From: Streptomyces sp. NBC_00464
GTDB lineage: Bacteria; Actinomycetota; Actinomycetes; Streptomycetales; Streptomycetaceae
Reading direction: 5' to 3'
Assembly: GCF_036013915.1 (NCBI RefSeq)
Contig: NZ_CP107899.1
Location: forward strand, 2,728,001-2,792,000
Length of the DNA stretch: 64,000 bases
Shown here piece after piece: positions 21,856 through 31,133 of this stretch. The position numbers and the translations under genes are program-made. The notes under the pieces are model-generated. The model had not been told where the DNA came from and ran no database searches. It saw nothing but the letters and a program-made list of their open reading frames with translations. Numbering within the stretch: the first letter of the stretch is position 1; the number at the start of each line of letters is the position of its first letter.

Positions 21856-24570
21856 TCACTGCGTCACGCGGTAGGAGAGGCTGGCCTGTTGGTAGATCTC
21901 GGTCACCTTGTCGCGCTGATCCTCCGGGCCGATGACCTGGAGAACGTGGTAGCGGCCCTCGACGACCATCACCAGATTGCGGACGTAGACCTCACGCCCA
22001 CCGGCGTCCCGCCAGGTGAACTGGCCCTCCGCCATGGCCTGCCGGCCGACGTCGATCCGGCGGAGCCCGCTCGCCGACGCCCAGCTGGATTCGCGGAACG
22101 GCATCAACTCCGGCTCCTTGTCCCGCTGGTAGTCGAGCGGGTCGGCGCCGTTGGCCTTCACGGTGTCGCGGCCGGGGACGACGAGGAGGCTGAAGCCGTC
22201 GCTTCCGTACCGGATCTGACGGTCCGTGTTGGCGGGGCTGCGCTGCCAGCCCTTGGGCGTCCCGACCTCGAAGCCCTCGGCGTCCTTGCGCAGGGTGTAG
22301 CCGGGTGCGAGTGCGACGGCGGAGCGGCTGGTCTGCGGCTGCTGTGCGCCGGAGGAGCCCGGAGGTGACGGCTCCCCGGAGTCCTGGGAGCCGCCCTGGG
22401 GCGCTCCGGACTCGGTACGGGAGGGGGCGGGGCCGGCCCCGGACTCCGTACCGGACTTGGGCATGAACATCACGGCGTACGCGACCGCCGCGGCCAGGAC
22501 CAGCAGGATCAGGACGAGCAGCAGCCGGCCGAGCCGGCGCGGTGCGTGCCCCTCCTGCTGCGGGCGCGGCGGGGTGCGCAGCGCCTTCGGCCCCTTGGGC
22601 TCGCGCGGCGGCCTGGGGTTCCTGGGCTCGCGCGGCTGAAGCGTGGCCCGCTCCGCGGGTTCCAGCCGTTCCTTGGTCTGGCGGTGCCGGCCGTGCGCCG
22701 CCCCGCCCCGGCGGCCGCGGCGCTTGCGTACGAGCTCTCCGCGGCGGCGTACGACGGGCAGCCGGGTGGCGTCGGCGGAGGGCAGCGTCACGACGTCGAG
22801 ACCGGCCTCCGGCTCGGGCGCCGACCGCACGAGGGAGCGCAGCCAGCCGCGCAGTTCCTCGAAGTCCGGGCGCTCGGTGGGGTCCTGCCGCAGCAGTGAC
22901 TCGACGACGGGCCGCAGCGGCCCGCACTCCTCGGCGAAGGCGGGCGGTTCGCCGCAGACCATCTGGACGAGCTCGGCGGCGTTCTCCTCCGGATACGGGG
23001 CGTGGCCCTGTACGGCGCGGTAGAGCAGGGCGCCCAGCGCCCAGAGGTCGGTGGAGGGGCCGATGGGCGGTGCCAGCTGCCAGTTCTCGTGGACCGGACC
23101 GGCCTGCTCGGGCGCCCAGCGCTCGGTGACCGCGCCGACGACGGCGATCCGGGCCTGCCGGGCGCGCTCGGCGGCGAGGGTGGTGGCGGGGCCGCGGTAG
23201 GCGGACGAGTCACGGCCTCCGGCGACGATCTCGTCCCAGCGGCCCGGGGCGGTCTCGCGGGCAGCCTCGCCGGTGGGGGCCGGCAGTTGCGGGCGTACGG
23301 CCGGGGTGGCGCCCAGACGCCGGGAGTCGGCGCGCAGGGCGTCCTCGTTGGAGCCGCCGGCGGGCACCGGGCGACCGCGGCCGGGGCCGTCGTCCCAGGA
23401 ACCGGTGAGATGGAGCCGCCGGGGCGGCGCCTGGCCGTCGTCGCCGCCGAGGTCACCGCGGCCGAAGCCGTCGCCCTCGTCGTCGCCCTCGTCGTCGTAC
23501 GGGTCCTCGTCGTCGTACAGGTCATGGGGGTCGTACGGGGCCGGGGTGCCGGGCCGGCCGAGAGGCTGCGGCGGGTGGGCGGGCCGCGGGACCGGAAGGG
23601 TGCCGGTGTCCTGCGCCTCGTCCGTACCGGCCCGGCGCTCCTCCTCGCTGAGCCGGGCGGCGGCGCGGGCGCCCGCACGGTACGCGGCGATGGCCCCCGC
23701 CCGCGCGGCCCGCGCCTGGGCGCCGCCCGCCTCGGAGGCGGGGACGGGCACGGTGGCGGGCGGCGGGCGGCGCACGGCCTCCAGCTCACCGGCTCCGTGC
23801 GGCTGCACCGGAGTGGCCCCGGGCCCCGACTCGATGGCCGCGGGCCCCCGGGAACCGGGCACCTCGGGCGAGCCGTACGGATCGGCGCCCTCGGGCTCGG
23901 GCGGGACGTACGGGCCCGTGGGGCCGGACTCGACCGCGGGGCTGCCGTACACGCCCTCGGCCTCGCCGTCGTCGTCGGCGCGCGGCACCGGAACGTACCC
24001 GCAGAGCGCCTCCTCCGCCGCCCCGGCCGCCAGGCCGGTCAGCACGACGCGTCCGTCGTCGCAGATGAGCACCGTGCGCACGGTGATGTTGCGGTGGGTC
24101 CAGCCGTGCGCGTGCAGGACGCGCAGCGCGGTCAGGACGTCGGAGCCGATCTCGGCGGCCCGGAACGGATTGAGCGGGTGTTCCGCGAGCAGGGCCGCCA
24201 GCGGCCGGGCCGCGACCAGTTCGCTCACGATCCAGAGCGAACCGTCCTCGGCGAACACGTCGAACACCTGGTCAAGGCGCGGGTGGTCGGGCACCTGGGC
24301 CGCCGCCTGGGCGGCCTCGATGGCCCGCCGGACCGCCGGATCGGTGGACCGCCGCACCGTGCGCCCGCTCGTCCGCCGCGCGGCCGTGGGCAGCCCCTCC
24401 GCGTCGAGCACCTCGGCGTCCACGACCTCGGGCAACGGCACCTGACGGACCAGTACCTCCTGGCCGCTGTAGGTGTCGAACGCCCGGGTCTCGACCAGTT
24501 CGTACTCGTCGGACGGAGGCAGCGGAAGGCGGTAGCGGTCGGCAAGTACCCGACCCGCATAGTCGTCCAC
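21856..24570 (-). CDS. Pseudokinase receptor: kinase-like domain split by a long insertion, with ectodomain
   Basis: 904-residue membrane protein with a protein-kinase fold that lacks catalytic residues. The HRD loop reads HRNITVRTVL (Asp to Asn and no catalytic Asn), the DFG position reads LTGLAAG, the glycine-rich loop is absent, and the ATP-lysine region reads VLVRQV. After subdomain VII there is a ~260-residue acidic/Pro/Ala-rich insertion (residues ~200-465), after which the fold resumes (STDLWALGALLYRAVQGHAP; LLRQDPTERPDFEELRGWL). A membrane helix (LLLVLILLVLAAAVAYAVMF) and a ~130-residue ectodomain (LRKDAEGFEVGTPKGWQRSP...) follow. GTG 24570 has GGGGAGG upstream. Probably a scaffold or regulator for the two active kinases on each side; activity should not be assumed. 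Confidence 0.88.
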   Translation of the reverse strand: MDDYAGRVLADRYRLPLPPSDEYELVETRAFDTYSGQEVLVRQVPLPEVVDAEVLDAEGLPTAARRTSGRTVRRSTDPAVRRAIEAAQAAAQVPDHPRLDQVFDVFAEDGSLWIVSELVAARPLAALLAEHPLNPFRAAEIGSDVLTALRVLHAHGWTHRNITVRTVLICDDGRVVLTGLAAGAAEEALCGYVPVPRADDDGEAEGVYGSPAVESGPTGPYVPPEPEGADPYGSPEVPGSRGPAAIESGPGATPVQPHGAGELEAVRRPPPATVPVPASEAGGAQARAARAGAIAAYRAGARAAARLSEEERRAGTDEAQDTGTLPVPRPAHPPQPLGRPGTPAPYDPHDLYDDEDPYDDEGDDEGDGFGRGDLGGDDGQAPPRRLHLTGSWDDGPGRGRPVPAGGSNEDALRADSRRLGATPAVRPQLPAPTGEAARETAPGRWDEIVAGGRDSSAYRGPATTLAAERARQARIAVVGAVTERWAPEQAGPVHENWQLAPPIGPSTDLWALGALLYRAVQGHAPYPEENAAELVQMVCGEPPAFAEECGPLRPVVESLLRQDPTERPDFEELRGWLRSLVRSAPEPEAGLDVVTLPSADATRLPVVRRRGELVRKRRGRRGGAAHGRHRQTKERLEPAERATLQPREPRNPRPPREPKGPKALRTPPRPQQEGHAPRRLGRLLLVLILLVLAAAVAYAVMFMPKSGTESGAGPAPSRTESGAPQGGSQDSGEPSPPGSSGAQQPQTSRSAVALAPGYTLRKDAEGFEVGTPKGWQRSPANTDRQIRYGSDGFSLLVVPGRDTVKANGADPLDYQRDKEPELMPFRESSWASASGLRRIDVGRQAMAEGQFTWRDAGGREVYVRNLVMVVEGRYHVLQVIGPEDQRDKVTEIYQQASLSYRVTQ

Positions 24571-24623
24571 GACGCCTCCCCAGAGCGCGCTGTCCCCCGG
24601 TCACGTAGACCGCACGAAACCGC

Positions 24624-24650
24624 CAATTGCAGTCACTTACTGTGCAATTG
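24624..24650. promoter_or_regulatory. AT-rich inverted repeat upstream of the pseudokinase gene
   Basis: CAATTGCA (24624-24631) and TGCAATTG (24643-24650) flank 11 bases. It lies 54-80 bases upstream of the pseudokinase start, the only AT-rich spot in the kinase cluster, and is placed where a promoter or operator would be expected. Confidence 0.5.
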
Positions 24651-24749
24651 ACTTGTGATTTCGGCTGCGTACGGTCTTCGAGCTCTCACAATACGTGGCT
24701 GGAGGCGGCCGCGCGGCAGGGTCGGCGCAACCCGGCCGGACGGCTTGCC

Positions 24750-26696
24750 TCAGCCGAGCGGCTTGAACGTGTCGAACGCCGTCTTGCGCAGCGTCCGGCA
24801 CTCCTTGCTGTCCCACGCGTCGGCCTTGCAACTGATCATGATCGCGTAGCCGTGACCGCTGTCGACCTTGAAGCCCCGGTTGATCACCCGGACCCGCTGG
24901 CCCTGCTGCGTACGCTCGAACTGCCAGTCGGCGACGGTCGGGTAGCCCTTGTACTGGACCTCGTTTATGCCGAGGTGGTGGTAGTTGTTGCTGGTGGCCG
25001 CGACGGCGGCCCTGGCGGCTCTCCACGCCCCGGCGGCGTCGCCGCCCGGCGAGCCGGTGTAGTCGACCTGGATGCGGGGGAAGCCGCCGCTGACGTTGTA
25101 TATGGCGCCGGAGTTGTCGCCTGCCGTCTTGTCGAAGCGGAAGTTCTCGGGCATCGCCATGGAGAAGTGGAACTGCTTGTTCTCGACCGTCCGGAATCCG
25201 GCGGGCACGGCGTCGGCCGACTTCTCGTCCTTCGCGTCGTCCGACCCCTTGTCCGAGTCGTCGTCCGCGCCCTGGCCGCCGTTGCCCTTCGCATCCTCGC
25301 CCTGGCCCTGGCCCTGCTCCTTGCCGCTGCCCTGCTCCGTGTCGCCGGAGCCGCCGGAGCCGCTGCCCGCGGAGGTGCCGGCCGAGGCGGACGTGCCGTC
25401 CTTGGTGCCGCCCGCGTTGTCGGAGCCCTTGTCGTCCCCGCCGAGCGTGAGCGCGAGGACCGTGCCGAGCACCGCGAGCGCGATGACGGCCGCGATGATC
25501 GCCAGCGTGCGGCGCGGCACCACGTCCGTGAGGGACGCGCGGGGCGGGGTGACCGGCGAGGTGGCAGGGCGCGGCGGCGGTACGGCCCCCGAGGGGGAGG
25601 CCGTGGCCGTCGCGGGAGCCGTGGCCGGCCGGGCCGGAACGGAGGCCGCTGCGACCGCACCGGCACCGGCTGCCGCCTTCGCGTTCCGCGTCGAGCGCAG
25701 CGCCCCGCGCAGCCGGTCCCGTGCCCCTTCGCCCGTCTCACCGGACTTCTGCGCCGCCTTGGGCGGGGCATCGGCCACGTTCTTGGGGAGGGCCATCACC
25801 TGGGTGGCGTCGGCCGGCGGCGGCACCGGAAGCTCCGGCTCCTCCGGGGCGTTGATGACGTCGTTGAGCAGGGCGCGCGCGCCCGCGTCGTCGAGCCGCT
25901 GCTCGGGGTCCCGGGCGAGCAACCCGTAGATGACCTCTTCCAGCGGGCCCGCGTTCTTCGGCGGGTCGAGCGGCTCGGTCATCACGGCGGTCAGGGTCGC
26001 GATCGCGGACCCCTTGTCGTACGGCGGGCAGCCCTCCACGCTCGCGTAGAGCAGTCCGCCGAGCGACCACAGGTCGGCCGGCGGTCCCGGCTTGTGCCCG
26101 CGGGCCCGCTCCGGCGAGATGTACGAGGGTGCGCCGACGAGCATGCCGGTGGAGGTGACCGACGGGTCGCCCTCGACCTGGGCGATGCCGAAGTCGGTCA
26201 GCACGACCCGGCCGTCCTCGGAGATCAGCACGTTGGACGGCTTCACGTCGCGGTGCAGGATGCCCTCGCGGTGCGCGGAGCGCAGCACGTCGAGGATGGC
26301 GAGGCCGACCTCGGCCGCCCGCTTCGGCGTCAGGACGCCGTCCTCGCGCACCGCCTCGGCCAGCGACTTGCCCTCGATGAGTTCCATGACGATCCACGGC
26401 CGGTCGTCCTCGTCGACCACGTCGTAGACGGTGACCGCGCCGTTGTTGCGGATCCGGGCGATCGCCTTGGCCTCGCGCAGCGTGCGCGTGATGAGCCGGC
26501 GCTTCTCGTCGTCGTCGATCGCCGTGGGGAACCGCAGTTCCTTGACCGCGACCGTGCGGCCCAGCGTCTCGTCGACGGCGCGGTGGACCGTGCCCATTCC
26601 GCCCCGGCCGAGCACCTCTCCGAGCCGGTACCGCCCCGCGAGAAGACGTCCGTCCTTGTCCCGTTGGGGCCCCCGTGCCTGCTCCGCCTCCGACAT
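24750..26696 (-). CDS. Receptor Ser/Thr protein kinase, third of the array
   Basis: 648-residue membrane kinase with all catalytic elements: GRGGMGTVH, Lys52 (VAVKELRF), HRDVKPSNVLI, LTDFGIAQVEG, and activation segment VTSTGMLVGAPSYISPERAR. After the kinase lobe (to ~residue 285) come an Ala/Pro-rich linker, a membrane helix (LAIIAAVIALAVLGTVLAL), a Gly/Ser/Asp-rich stalk (GGDDKGSDN... to ~485) and a ~155-residue ectodomain beginning VPAGFRTVENKQFHFSMAMP. The stalk is strongly acidic. ATG 26696 follows AGAGGGG. It is the first gene of the kinase / pseudokinase / kinase set on this strand, with 179 bases to the next gene. Confidence 0.93.
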   Translation of the reverse strand: MSEAEQARGPQRDKDGRLLAGRYRLGEVLGRGGMGTVHRAVDETLGRTVAVKELRFPTAIDDDEKRRLITRTLREAKAIARIRNNGAVTVYDVVDEDDRPWIVMELIEGKSLAEAVREDGVLTPKRAAEVGLAILDVLRSAHREGILHRDVKPSNVLISEDGRVVLTDFGIAQVEGDPSVTSTGMLVGAPSYISPERARGHKPGPPADLWSLGGLLYASVEGCPPYDKGSAIATLTAVMTEPLDPPKNAGPLEEVIYGLLARDPEQRLDDAGARALLNDVINAPEEPELPVPPPADATQVMALPKNVADAPPKAAQKSGETGEGARDRLRGALRSTRNAKAAAGAGAVAAASVPARPATAPATATASPSGAVPPPRPATSPVTPPRASLTDVVPRRTLAIIAAVIALAVLGTVLALTLGGDDKGSDNAGGTKDGTSASAGTSAGSGSGGSGDTEQGSGKEQGQGQGEDAKGNGGQGADDDSDKGSDDAKDEKSADAVPAGFRTVENKQFHFSMAMPENFRFDKTAGDNSGAIYNVSGGFPRIQVDYTGSPGGDAAGAWRAARAAVAATSNNYHHLGINEVQYKGYPTVADWQFERTQQGQRVRVINRGFKVDSGHGYAIMISCKADAWDSKECRTLRKTAFDTFKPLG

Positions 26697-27126
26697 GCGT
26701 CCCCTCTGCGATCAACCCGCCCTGGCAGAGCGTTCATTGTCCCTCACCCCGGGACCGGTCCTGGTGCCGGGTCCGGGGACCGTCATCACGTGGCCGGCGG
26801 AAGGGATTTCCTGCCGGGCCCGTACGCGTGGCGCTGCCGCGCCATGGCCGCGCCCCCCACCGTTCCCTGCCCAGGGAACCACATCTCATCCGGACACCTT
26901 CCTGCCTACCACGGCCCGTCGTCCGGAGCGATGACCCGAACCGTCGCATTCCGCGCCTGTCCTGACGTACCGCCCCAAAGACCGGCCGCGGGGCGCCACC
27001 GGCCCCTGCGAACCCACGCCGTGCGCACCGAAGTTCCGGGGCCCCACACCCCTGCCCCGCCCGGCGGAGGCGGGCGGCGGAGGCGGCCGGCGGGCTGCGG
27101 GCTGCGGGGCTCCGGGCGAACAGGCC
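26697..27126. other. 430-base intergenic stretch between glpD and the kinase array
   Basis: I see no credible coding frame with a ribosome site. The part next to glpD is very GC-rich with repeats of CGG-G-style runs (27056-27110) that could form the glpD terminator; the part next to the kinase start contains GGACCGGTCC-type short palindromes near 26750-26790 and should hold the kinase promoter. Confidence 0.5.
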
Positions 27127-28833
27127 CTAAATGGGCACGATGTCCGGCGCCCCCAGCCGCGCCGCGTCCGCCGTCAGGTCGTCGGGCTGGCGCTGCGACT
27201 CCCGTTCCGCCTCCACCCGCTTCTCGTAGTGCGCGACCTCGCGATCGATCCGGCCCTGGTCCCAGCCGAGCACCCGCGCCATCAGCTCCGCGCACAGCCG
27301 GGCGGAGCGCGTACCCCGGTCGAAGGTCTCGATGGAGATCCGGGTGCGCCGGGTCAGTACGTCGTCGAGGTGGCGGGCCCCCTCGTGCGAGGCCGCGTAC
27401 ACGATCTCGGCCTTCAGGTAGTCGTCGGCGGACGGCAGCGGTTCGCCCATCACCGGATCGGCGACGATCAGCTCCAGGATCTCCTCGGTCATGGAGCCGT
27501 ACCGGTTCAGCAGATGCTCCACCCGGGCGACATGGAGGCCGGTCCGGGCGGCGATCCTGGCCCGCGCGTTCCACAGGGCGCGGTAGCCCTCGGCGCCCAG
27601 CAGCGGAATGTCCTCCGTGACACATTCGGCCACCCGCTGGTCCAAGGCGTGCACGGCCTCGTCGACGGCGTCCTTGGCCATCACCCGGTACGTCGTGTAC
27701 TTCCCGCCCGCGACGACCACGAGGCCCGGCAGCGGATGCGCCACCGTGTGCTCGCGCGAGAGCTTGCTGGTCGCGTCCGACTCACCGGCCAGCAGCGGGC
27801 GCAGACCCGCGTAGACGCCCTCGACGTCATCCCTGGTCAGCGGGGTGGACAGCACCGAGTTGACGTGTTCGAGGAGATAGTCGATGTCCGCGCTGGACGC
27901 CGCCGGATGCGCCTTGTCCAGGTCCCAGTCGGTGTCCGTCGTCCCGACGATCCAGTGCCGTCCCCACGGAATGACGAAGAGGACCGACTTCTCGGTGCGC
28001 AGGATCAGGCCCGTGGAGGAGTGGATGCGGTCCTTGGGGACGACCAGGTGGATGCCCTTGGACGCCCGTACGTGGAACTGGCCGCGCTCGCCGATCAGCG
28101 CCTGGGTGTCATCCGTCCAGACGCCGGTGGCGTTGACCACCTGTTTGGCCCTGACCTCGTACGTATCGCCTGCCTCGACGTCCTCCACCCGGGCGCCGAC
28201 GACGCGCTCGCCCTCCCGGAGGAAGCCGATCACCCGCGCCCGGTTCGCCACCTGCGCGCCGTACCCGGCGGCGGTGCGCACCAGCGTCGCCACATAGCGG
28301 GCGTCGTCCATCTGGGCGTCGTAGTACTGCAGGGCCCCCACCAGGGCGTCGCGCTTCAGCGCCGGCGCGACCCGCAGGGCCTGGCGGCGGGAGAGGTGCC
28401 GGTGCACGGGGAGCCCGCGGCCGTGCCCGGACGACACCGACATCGCGTCGTACAGCGCGACGCCCGAACCGGCGTACAGCCGCTCCCAGCCCTTGTGCTG
28501 CAACGGATAGAGGAAGGGCACCGGCTTCACCAGGTGCGGGGCGAGGCGCTCCAGCAGCAGCCCGCGCTCCTTCAGTGCCTCGCGGACGAGCGCGAAGTCG
28601 AGCATCTCCAGATAGCGCAGCCCGCCGTGGATCAGCTTGCTCGACCTGCTCGACGTGCCGGACGCCCAGTCGCGCGCCTCGACCAGCCCGGTCGAGAGCC
28701 CTCTCGTCACCGCGTCGAGCGCCGTCCCGGCGCCGACCACGCCCGCCCCCACGACCAGCACGTCCAGTTCGCGCTCGGCCATCGCGGCGAGCGCCTCGGC
28801 GCGCTCCGCGGGTCCCAGTGTCGCTGTCCTCAC
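27127..28833 (-). CDS. glpD: Glycerol-3-phosphate dehydrogenase, FAD-dependent
   Basis: 568-residue flavoenzyme oxidising sn-glycerol-3-phosphate to dihydroxyacetone phosphate and feeding electrons to menaquinone at the membrane. FAD site near residue 30 (LDVLVVGAGVVGAGTALDAV), DAO-family motif SSRSSKLIHGGLRYLE, and the ATG-like segment ATGVWTDDTQ. The C-terminal DAO_C domain (LLNRYGSMTEEILELI; ADDYLKAEIVYAASHEGA; TRRTRISIETFDRG) is complete. GTG 28833 is chosen because GGGAGG lies about 7 bases upstream; the frame is open further upstream without a domain reason. It is divergent from the nucleotide-sugar dehydrogenase at 29083. glpK or glpF genes are not adjacent in this window. Confidence 0.95.
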   Translation of the reverse strand: MRTATLGPAERAEALAAMAERELDVLVVGAGVVGAGTALDAVTRGLSTGLVEARDWASGTSSRSSKLIHGGLRYLEMLDFALVREALKERGLLLERLAPHLVKPVPFLYPLQHKGWERLYAGSGVALYDAMSVSSGHGRGLPVHRHLSRRQALRVAPALKRDALVGALQYYDAQMDDARYVATLVRTAAGYGAQVANRARVIGFLREGERVVGARVEDVEAGDTYEVRAKQVVNATGVWTDDTQALIGERGQFHVRASKGIHLVVPKDRIHSSTGLILRTEKSVLFVIPWGRHWIVGTTDTDWDLDKAHPAASSADIDYLLEHVNSVLSTPLTRDDVEGVYAGLRPLLAGESDATSKLSREHTVAHPLPGLVVVAGGKYTTYRVMAKDAVDEAVHALDQRVAECVTEDIPLLGAEGYRALWNARARIAARTGLHVARVEHLLNRYGSMTEEILELIVADPVMGEPLPSADDYLKAEIVYAASHEGARHLDDVLTRRTRISIETFDRGTRSARLCAELMARVLGWDQGRIDREVAHYEKRVEAERESQRQPDDLTADAARLGAPDIVPI

Positions 28834-28991
28834 TGCTGCCTCCCGGTAGATCGGGGTGGTACGGCACGGGGGATGCGGTCCGACCGCGGGGTCGGATGCC
28901 CGTGCCCACCTCTCGATTCTGTCCGCGCTCCGCGACTTCAGCCACCGCCTGTGGACAACACCCGGACGACGGGGGCCGCACAATGCGACAT

Positions 28992-29010
28992 ATAGGTCAT
29001 ATTTACGCTT
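28992..29010. promoter_or_regulatory. AT-rich element GTCATATTTAC in the glpD / dehydrogenase divergent region
   Basis: The 249-base divergent intergenic region contains an AT-rich island (CATATAGGTCATATTTACGC). The 11-mer GTCATATTTAC recurs exactly upstream of whiD at about 35816-35826. In a 72% GC chromosome such an AT-rich 11-mer is unlikely to recur in one 64-kb window by chance, so it may be a promoter part or a regulator site. Confidence 0.35.
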
Positions 29011-29082
29011 AGTCTGACATTGCGCTGTCCCCAGCGGTTGCGCTTTCTGTCCTCATGGTCTTAGGGAAGGACGGCCACCCAC

Positions 29083-30345
29083 GTGCCTGCAGACCTCGCC
29101 GTCATCGGACTCGGTCACCTCGGCCTGCCCCTCGCCCAAGCCGCCGTCTCAGCCGGTATCCAGACCATCGGCTACGACACCGACCCCCGGGCCTTCGCGG
29201 AACTCTCCGCGGGCCGCACCCCCGTCGAGGGATCGCTCACCGCGTCCGACATCCGCCGGATGCTCTCCGGGGGTTTCCGCCTCACCACCAACCAGGCCGA
29301 GCTGGGCCGGGTCCGTACCGCCGTGATCTGCGCGCCCACCCCCCTGGGCCCCGACCGCACCCTCGACCTCACCGGCGTGGGCGACGCGGCCCGCGCCCTG
29401 GCCGCCCGGCTGCGCCCGCACACCACCGTGCTGCTGGAATCGTCCGTCCCCCCGGGCACCACCGAGAACTTCCTGCTCCCCCTCCTCGAAGAGGGCTCCG
29501 GACTGCGCGGCGGACGCGACTTCCACCTCGCCCACTCCCCCAGCCGCCTCGACCCCGGCAACCGCACCCACGTCTACGCCAACACCCCCAAGGTCATCGG
29601 CGGCCTGACGCCCGCCTGCACCGAATCGGCCGCCGCCTTCTACAGCCGGCTCACCGACAAGGTCGTCCGCGCCCGCGGCCCGCGCGAGGCCGAGATGACG
29701 AAGGTGCTGGAGACCAACTTCCGGCACGTCAACATCGCCCTGGTCAACGAGATGGCCGTGCTCTGCCACGACCTCGGCGTCGACCTGTGGGACGTCATCC
29801 GGTGCGCCGAGACCAAACCCTTCGGCTTCCAGCCCTTCCGCCCCGGCCCCGGCGTGGGCGGCCACGGCGTTCCGGTCGACCCGGGCTACCTCCCGTACAA
29901 CAGCCGCACCCCCGGCCACCCCCTGCGGATGGTCTCGCTCGCGCAGGAGATCAACGACCGGATGCCGCAGTACGTGATCCAGCGCTGCGCCACCCTCCTC
30001 AACGAGCACGGCAAGTCCGTCCGCGGCGCCCGGGTCCTCCTCCTCGGCGTCACCTACAAGCCCGACCTCGCCGACCAGGAGGCCTCCCCCGCCCGCGAGA
30101 TCGCCACCCGGCTGATGGACATGGGAGCCCAGATCGGCTACCACGATCCGCACGTCCTGGACTGGCGCGTACGCGAACTTCCGGTCCCCCGCGCCGATTC
30201 GCTGTACGAAGCGGCCTCCAGCGCCGATCTGACGGTGCTGCTCCAGCACCACCGCACGTACGACCTCCAGGGCCTGGCGGTGAAGGCACAACTCCTGCTC
30301 GACACCCGCGGCGCGACCCCGGCAGGGGCCGCGCACCGGCTCTGA
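29083..30345 (+). CDS. UDP-glucose/UDP-ManNAc-type nucleotide-sugar dehydrogenase lacking the catalytic Cys
   Basis: 420 residues of the UDPG/GDP-mannose dehydrogenase family. NAD-binding motif at the N terminus (LAVIGLGHLGLPLAQAA), acidic YDTD, SSVPPGTTENFLLP, the structural Lys region (EMTKVLETNFRHVNIALVNEMA) and the C-terminal UDP-binding domain (LGVTYKPDLADQEASPAREI; GYHDPHV). In active family members the nucleophile stands in a motif like GGHCxxVDP; here the motif reads GPGVGGHGVPVDPGYL with Gly262 at that position (codon GGC where TGC/TGT is expected). Unless this is a sequencing error, the oxidation cannot run by the usual thiohemiacetal route. GTG 29083 follows GGGAAGGA. Everything else in the fold looks intact. 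Confidence 0.85.
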   Translation: MPADLAVIGLGHLGLPLAQAAVSAGIQTIGYDTDPRAFAELSAGRTPVEGSLTASDIRRMLSGGFRLTTNQAELGRVRTAVICAPTPLGPDRTLDLTGVGDAARALAARLRPHTTVLLESSVPPGTTENFLLPLLEEGSGLRGGRDFHLAHSPSRLDPGNRTHVYANTPKVIGGLTPACTESAAAFYSRLTDKVVRARGPREAEMTKVLETNFRHVNIALVNEMAVLCHDLGVDLWDVIRCAETKPFGFQPFRPGPGVGGHGVPVDPGYLPYNSRTPGHPLRMVSLAQEINDRMPQYVIQRCATLLNEHGKSVRGARVLLLGVTYKPDLADQEASPAREIATRLMDMGAQIGYHDPHVLDWRVRELPVPRADSLYEAASSADLTVLLQHHRTYDLQGLAVKAQLLLDTRGATPAGAAHRL

Positions 30346-30451
30346 TCGCAGTCCCCCCAAGGATTTTTGTGGGCCGATGTCGGAGCCGACTGCTAGCCTG
30401 CGGCGTCACGCATCGCACACTCGTGCGCCACAGTCCCAGGGGGAACCCAAC

Positions 30452-31057
30452 ATGAGCACGCCCGTACCACCGCCGAACCAGCCGTACGACGCCCAGCCCC
30501 AGGCCGGCAACCCGTACGCCGGCCAGCCCGGCCAGCCCCAGCCCGGCCAGCCCCAGCCCGGTGCCCCGTTCCCGGGCCAGCAGCCCGTCGGCGCTCCGTA
30601 CGGCGGAGGCGCACCCTTCGGCGGCGGCGCACCGTTCGCTCCGGTGGCACCGGCGCGCAGCAACGTGGGTCTCGGCATCCTCGTCGCGCTCGTCGCGGCA
30701 CTCGTCGCGGCGGGTATCTACGGCGCGATCATCGGCGCCACGGAGCACGAGATCGGCTACGCGGCCGTGGGTGTCGGCGCCCTCGTCGGCTTCGCCGCCG
30801 GCAAGCTCGGCGGCCGCAACCCCGCCCTGCCGGTCATCAGTGGTGTCTTCGCACTGCTCGGCGTGTATCTCGGCCAGCTGCTCGGTGCGGCGATCCTCCT
30901 CAGCGACATCGTCCCGCTCTCGGTCTCCGAGATCTTCTTCGATCACTTCAGCGACCTGAGCCAGGCGTGGAAGGAAGAGATCGACTTCCTCGGCGTCGTC
31001 TTCTTCGTGGTCGCCGCAGTGGTGGCGTTCTCCACGGCCAAGAAGACGTCCGACTAG
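30452..31057 (+). CDS. Membrane protein with Pro/Gln/Gly-rich N-terminal tail
   Basis: 201 residues, no recognised function. Residues 1-70 form a disordered tail with tandem PGQPQ-type units (GQPGQPQPGQPQPG, then APYGGGAPFGGGAPFAPVAP). The rest has four hydrophobic helices: VGLGILVALVAALVAAGIYG, EIGYAAVGVGALVGFAAG, VISGVFALLGVYLGQLLGAA and DFLGVVFFVVAAVVAFSTA. Start ATG 30452 follows AGGGGG. The Pro-rich tail with transmembrane core is common among actinobacterial envelope proteins. It is convergent with guaB3 and separated from it by a perfect palindromic terminator. Confidence 0.82.
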   Translation: MSTPVPPPNQPYDAQPQAGNPYAGQPGQPQPGQPQPGAPFPGQQPVGAPYGGGAPFGGGAPFAPVAPARSNVGLGILVALVAALVAAGIYGAIIGATEHEIGYAAVGVGALVGFAAGKLGGRNPALPVISGVFALLGVYLGQLLGAAILLSDIVPLSVSEIFFDHFSDLSQAWKEEIDFLGVVFFVVAAVVAFSTAKKTSD

Positions 31058-31080
31058 TCACGGACCGCACCCGAAACACC

Positions 31081-31116
31081 GGAGGGCCCGGACCGCGATC
31101 GCGGTCCGGGCCCTCC
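31081..31116. terminator. Bidirectional terminator, perfect 18-bp arms
   Basis: Perfect palindrome (arms 31081-31098 and 31099-31116, core GGACCGCGATCGCGGTCC) between the converging membrane protein gene (stop 31057) and guaB3 (stop 31134). Confidence 0.85.
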
Positions 31117-31133
31117 CGTCATGCTCGGAGCAC

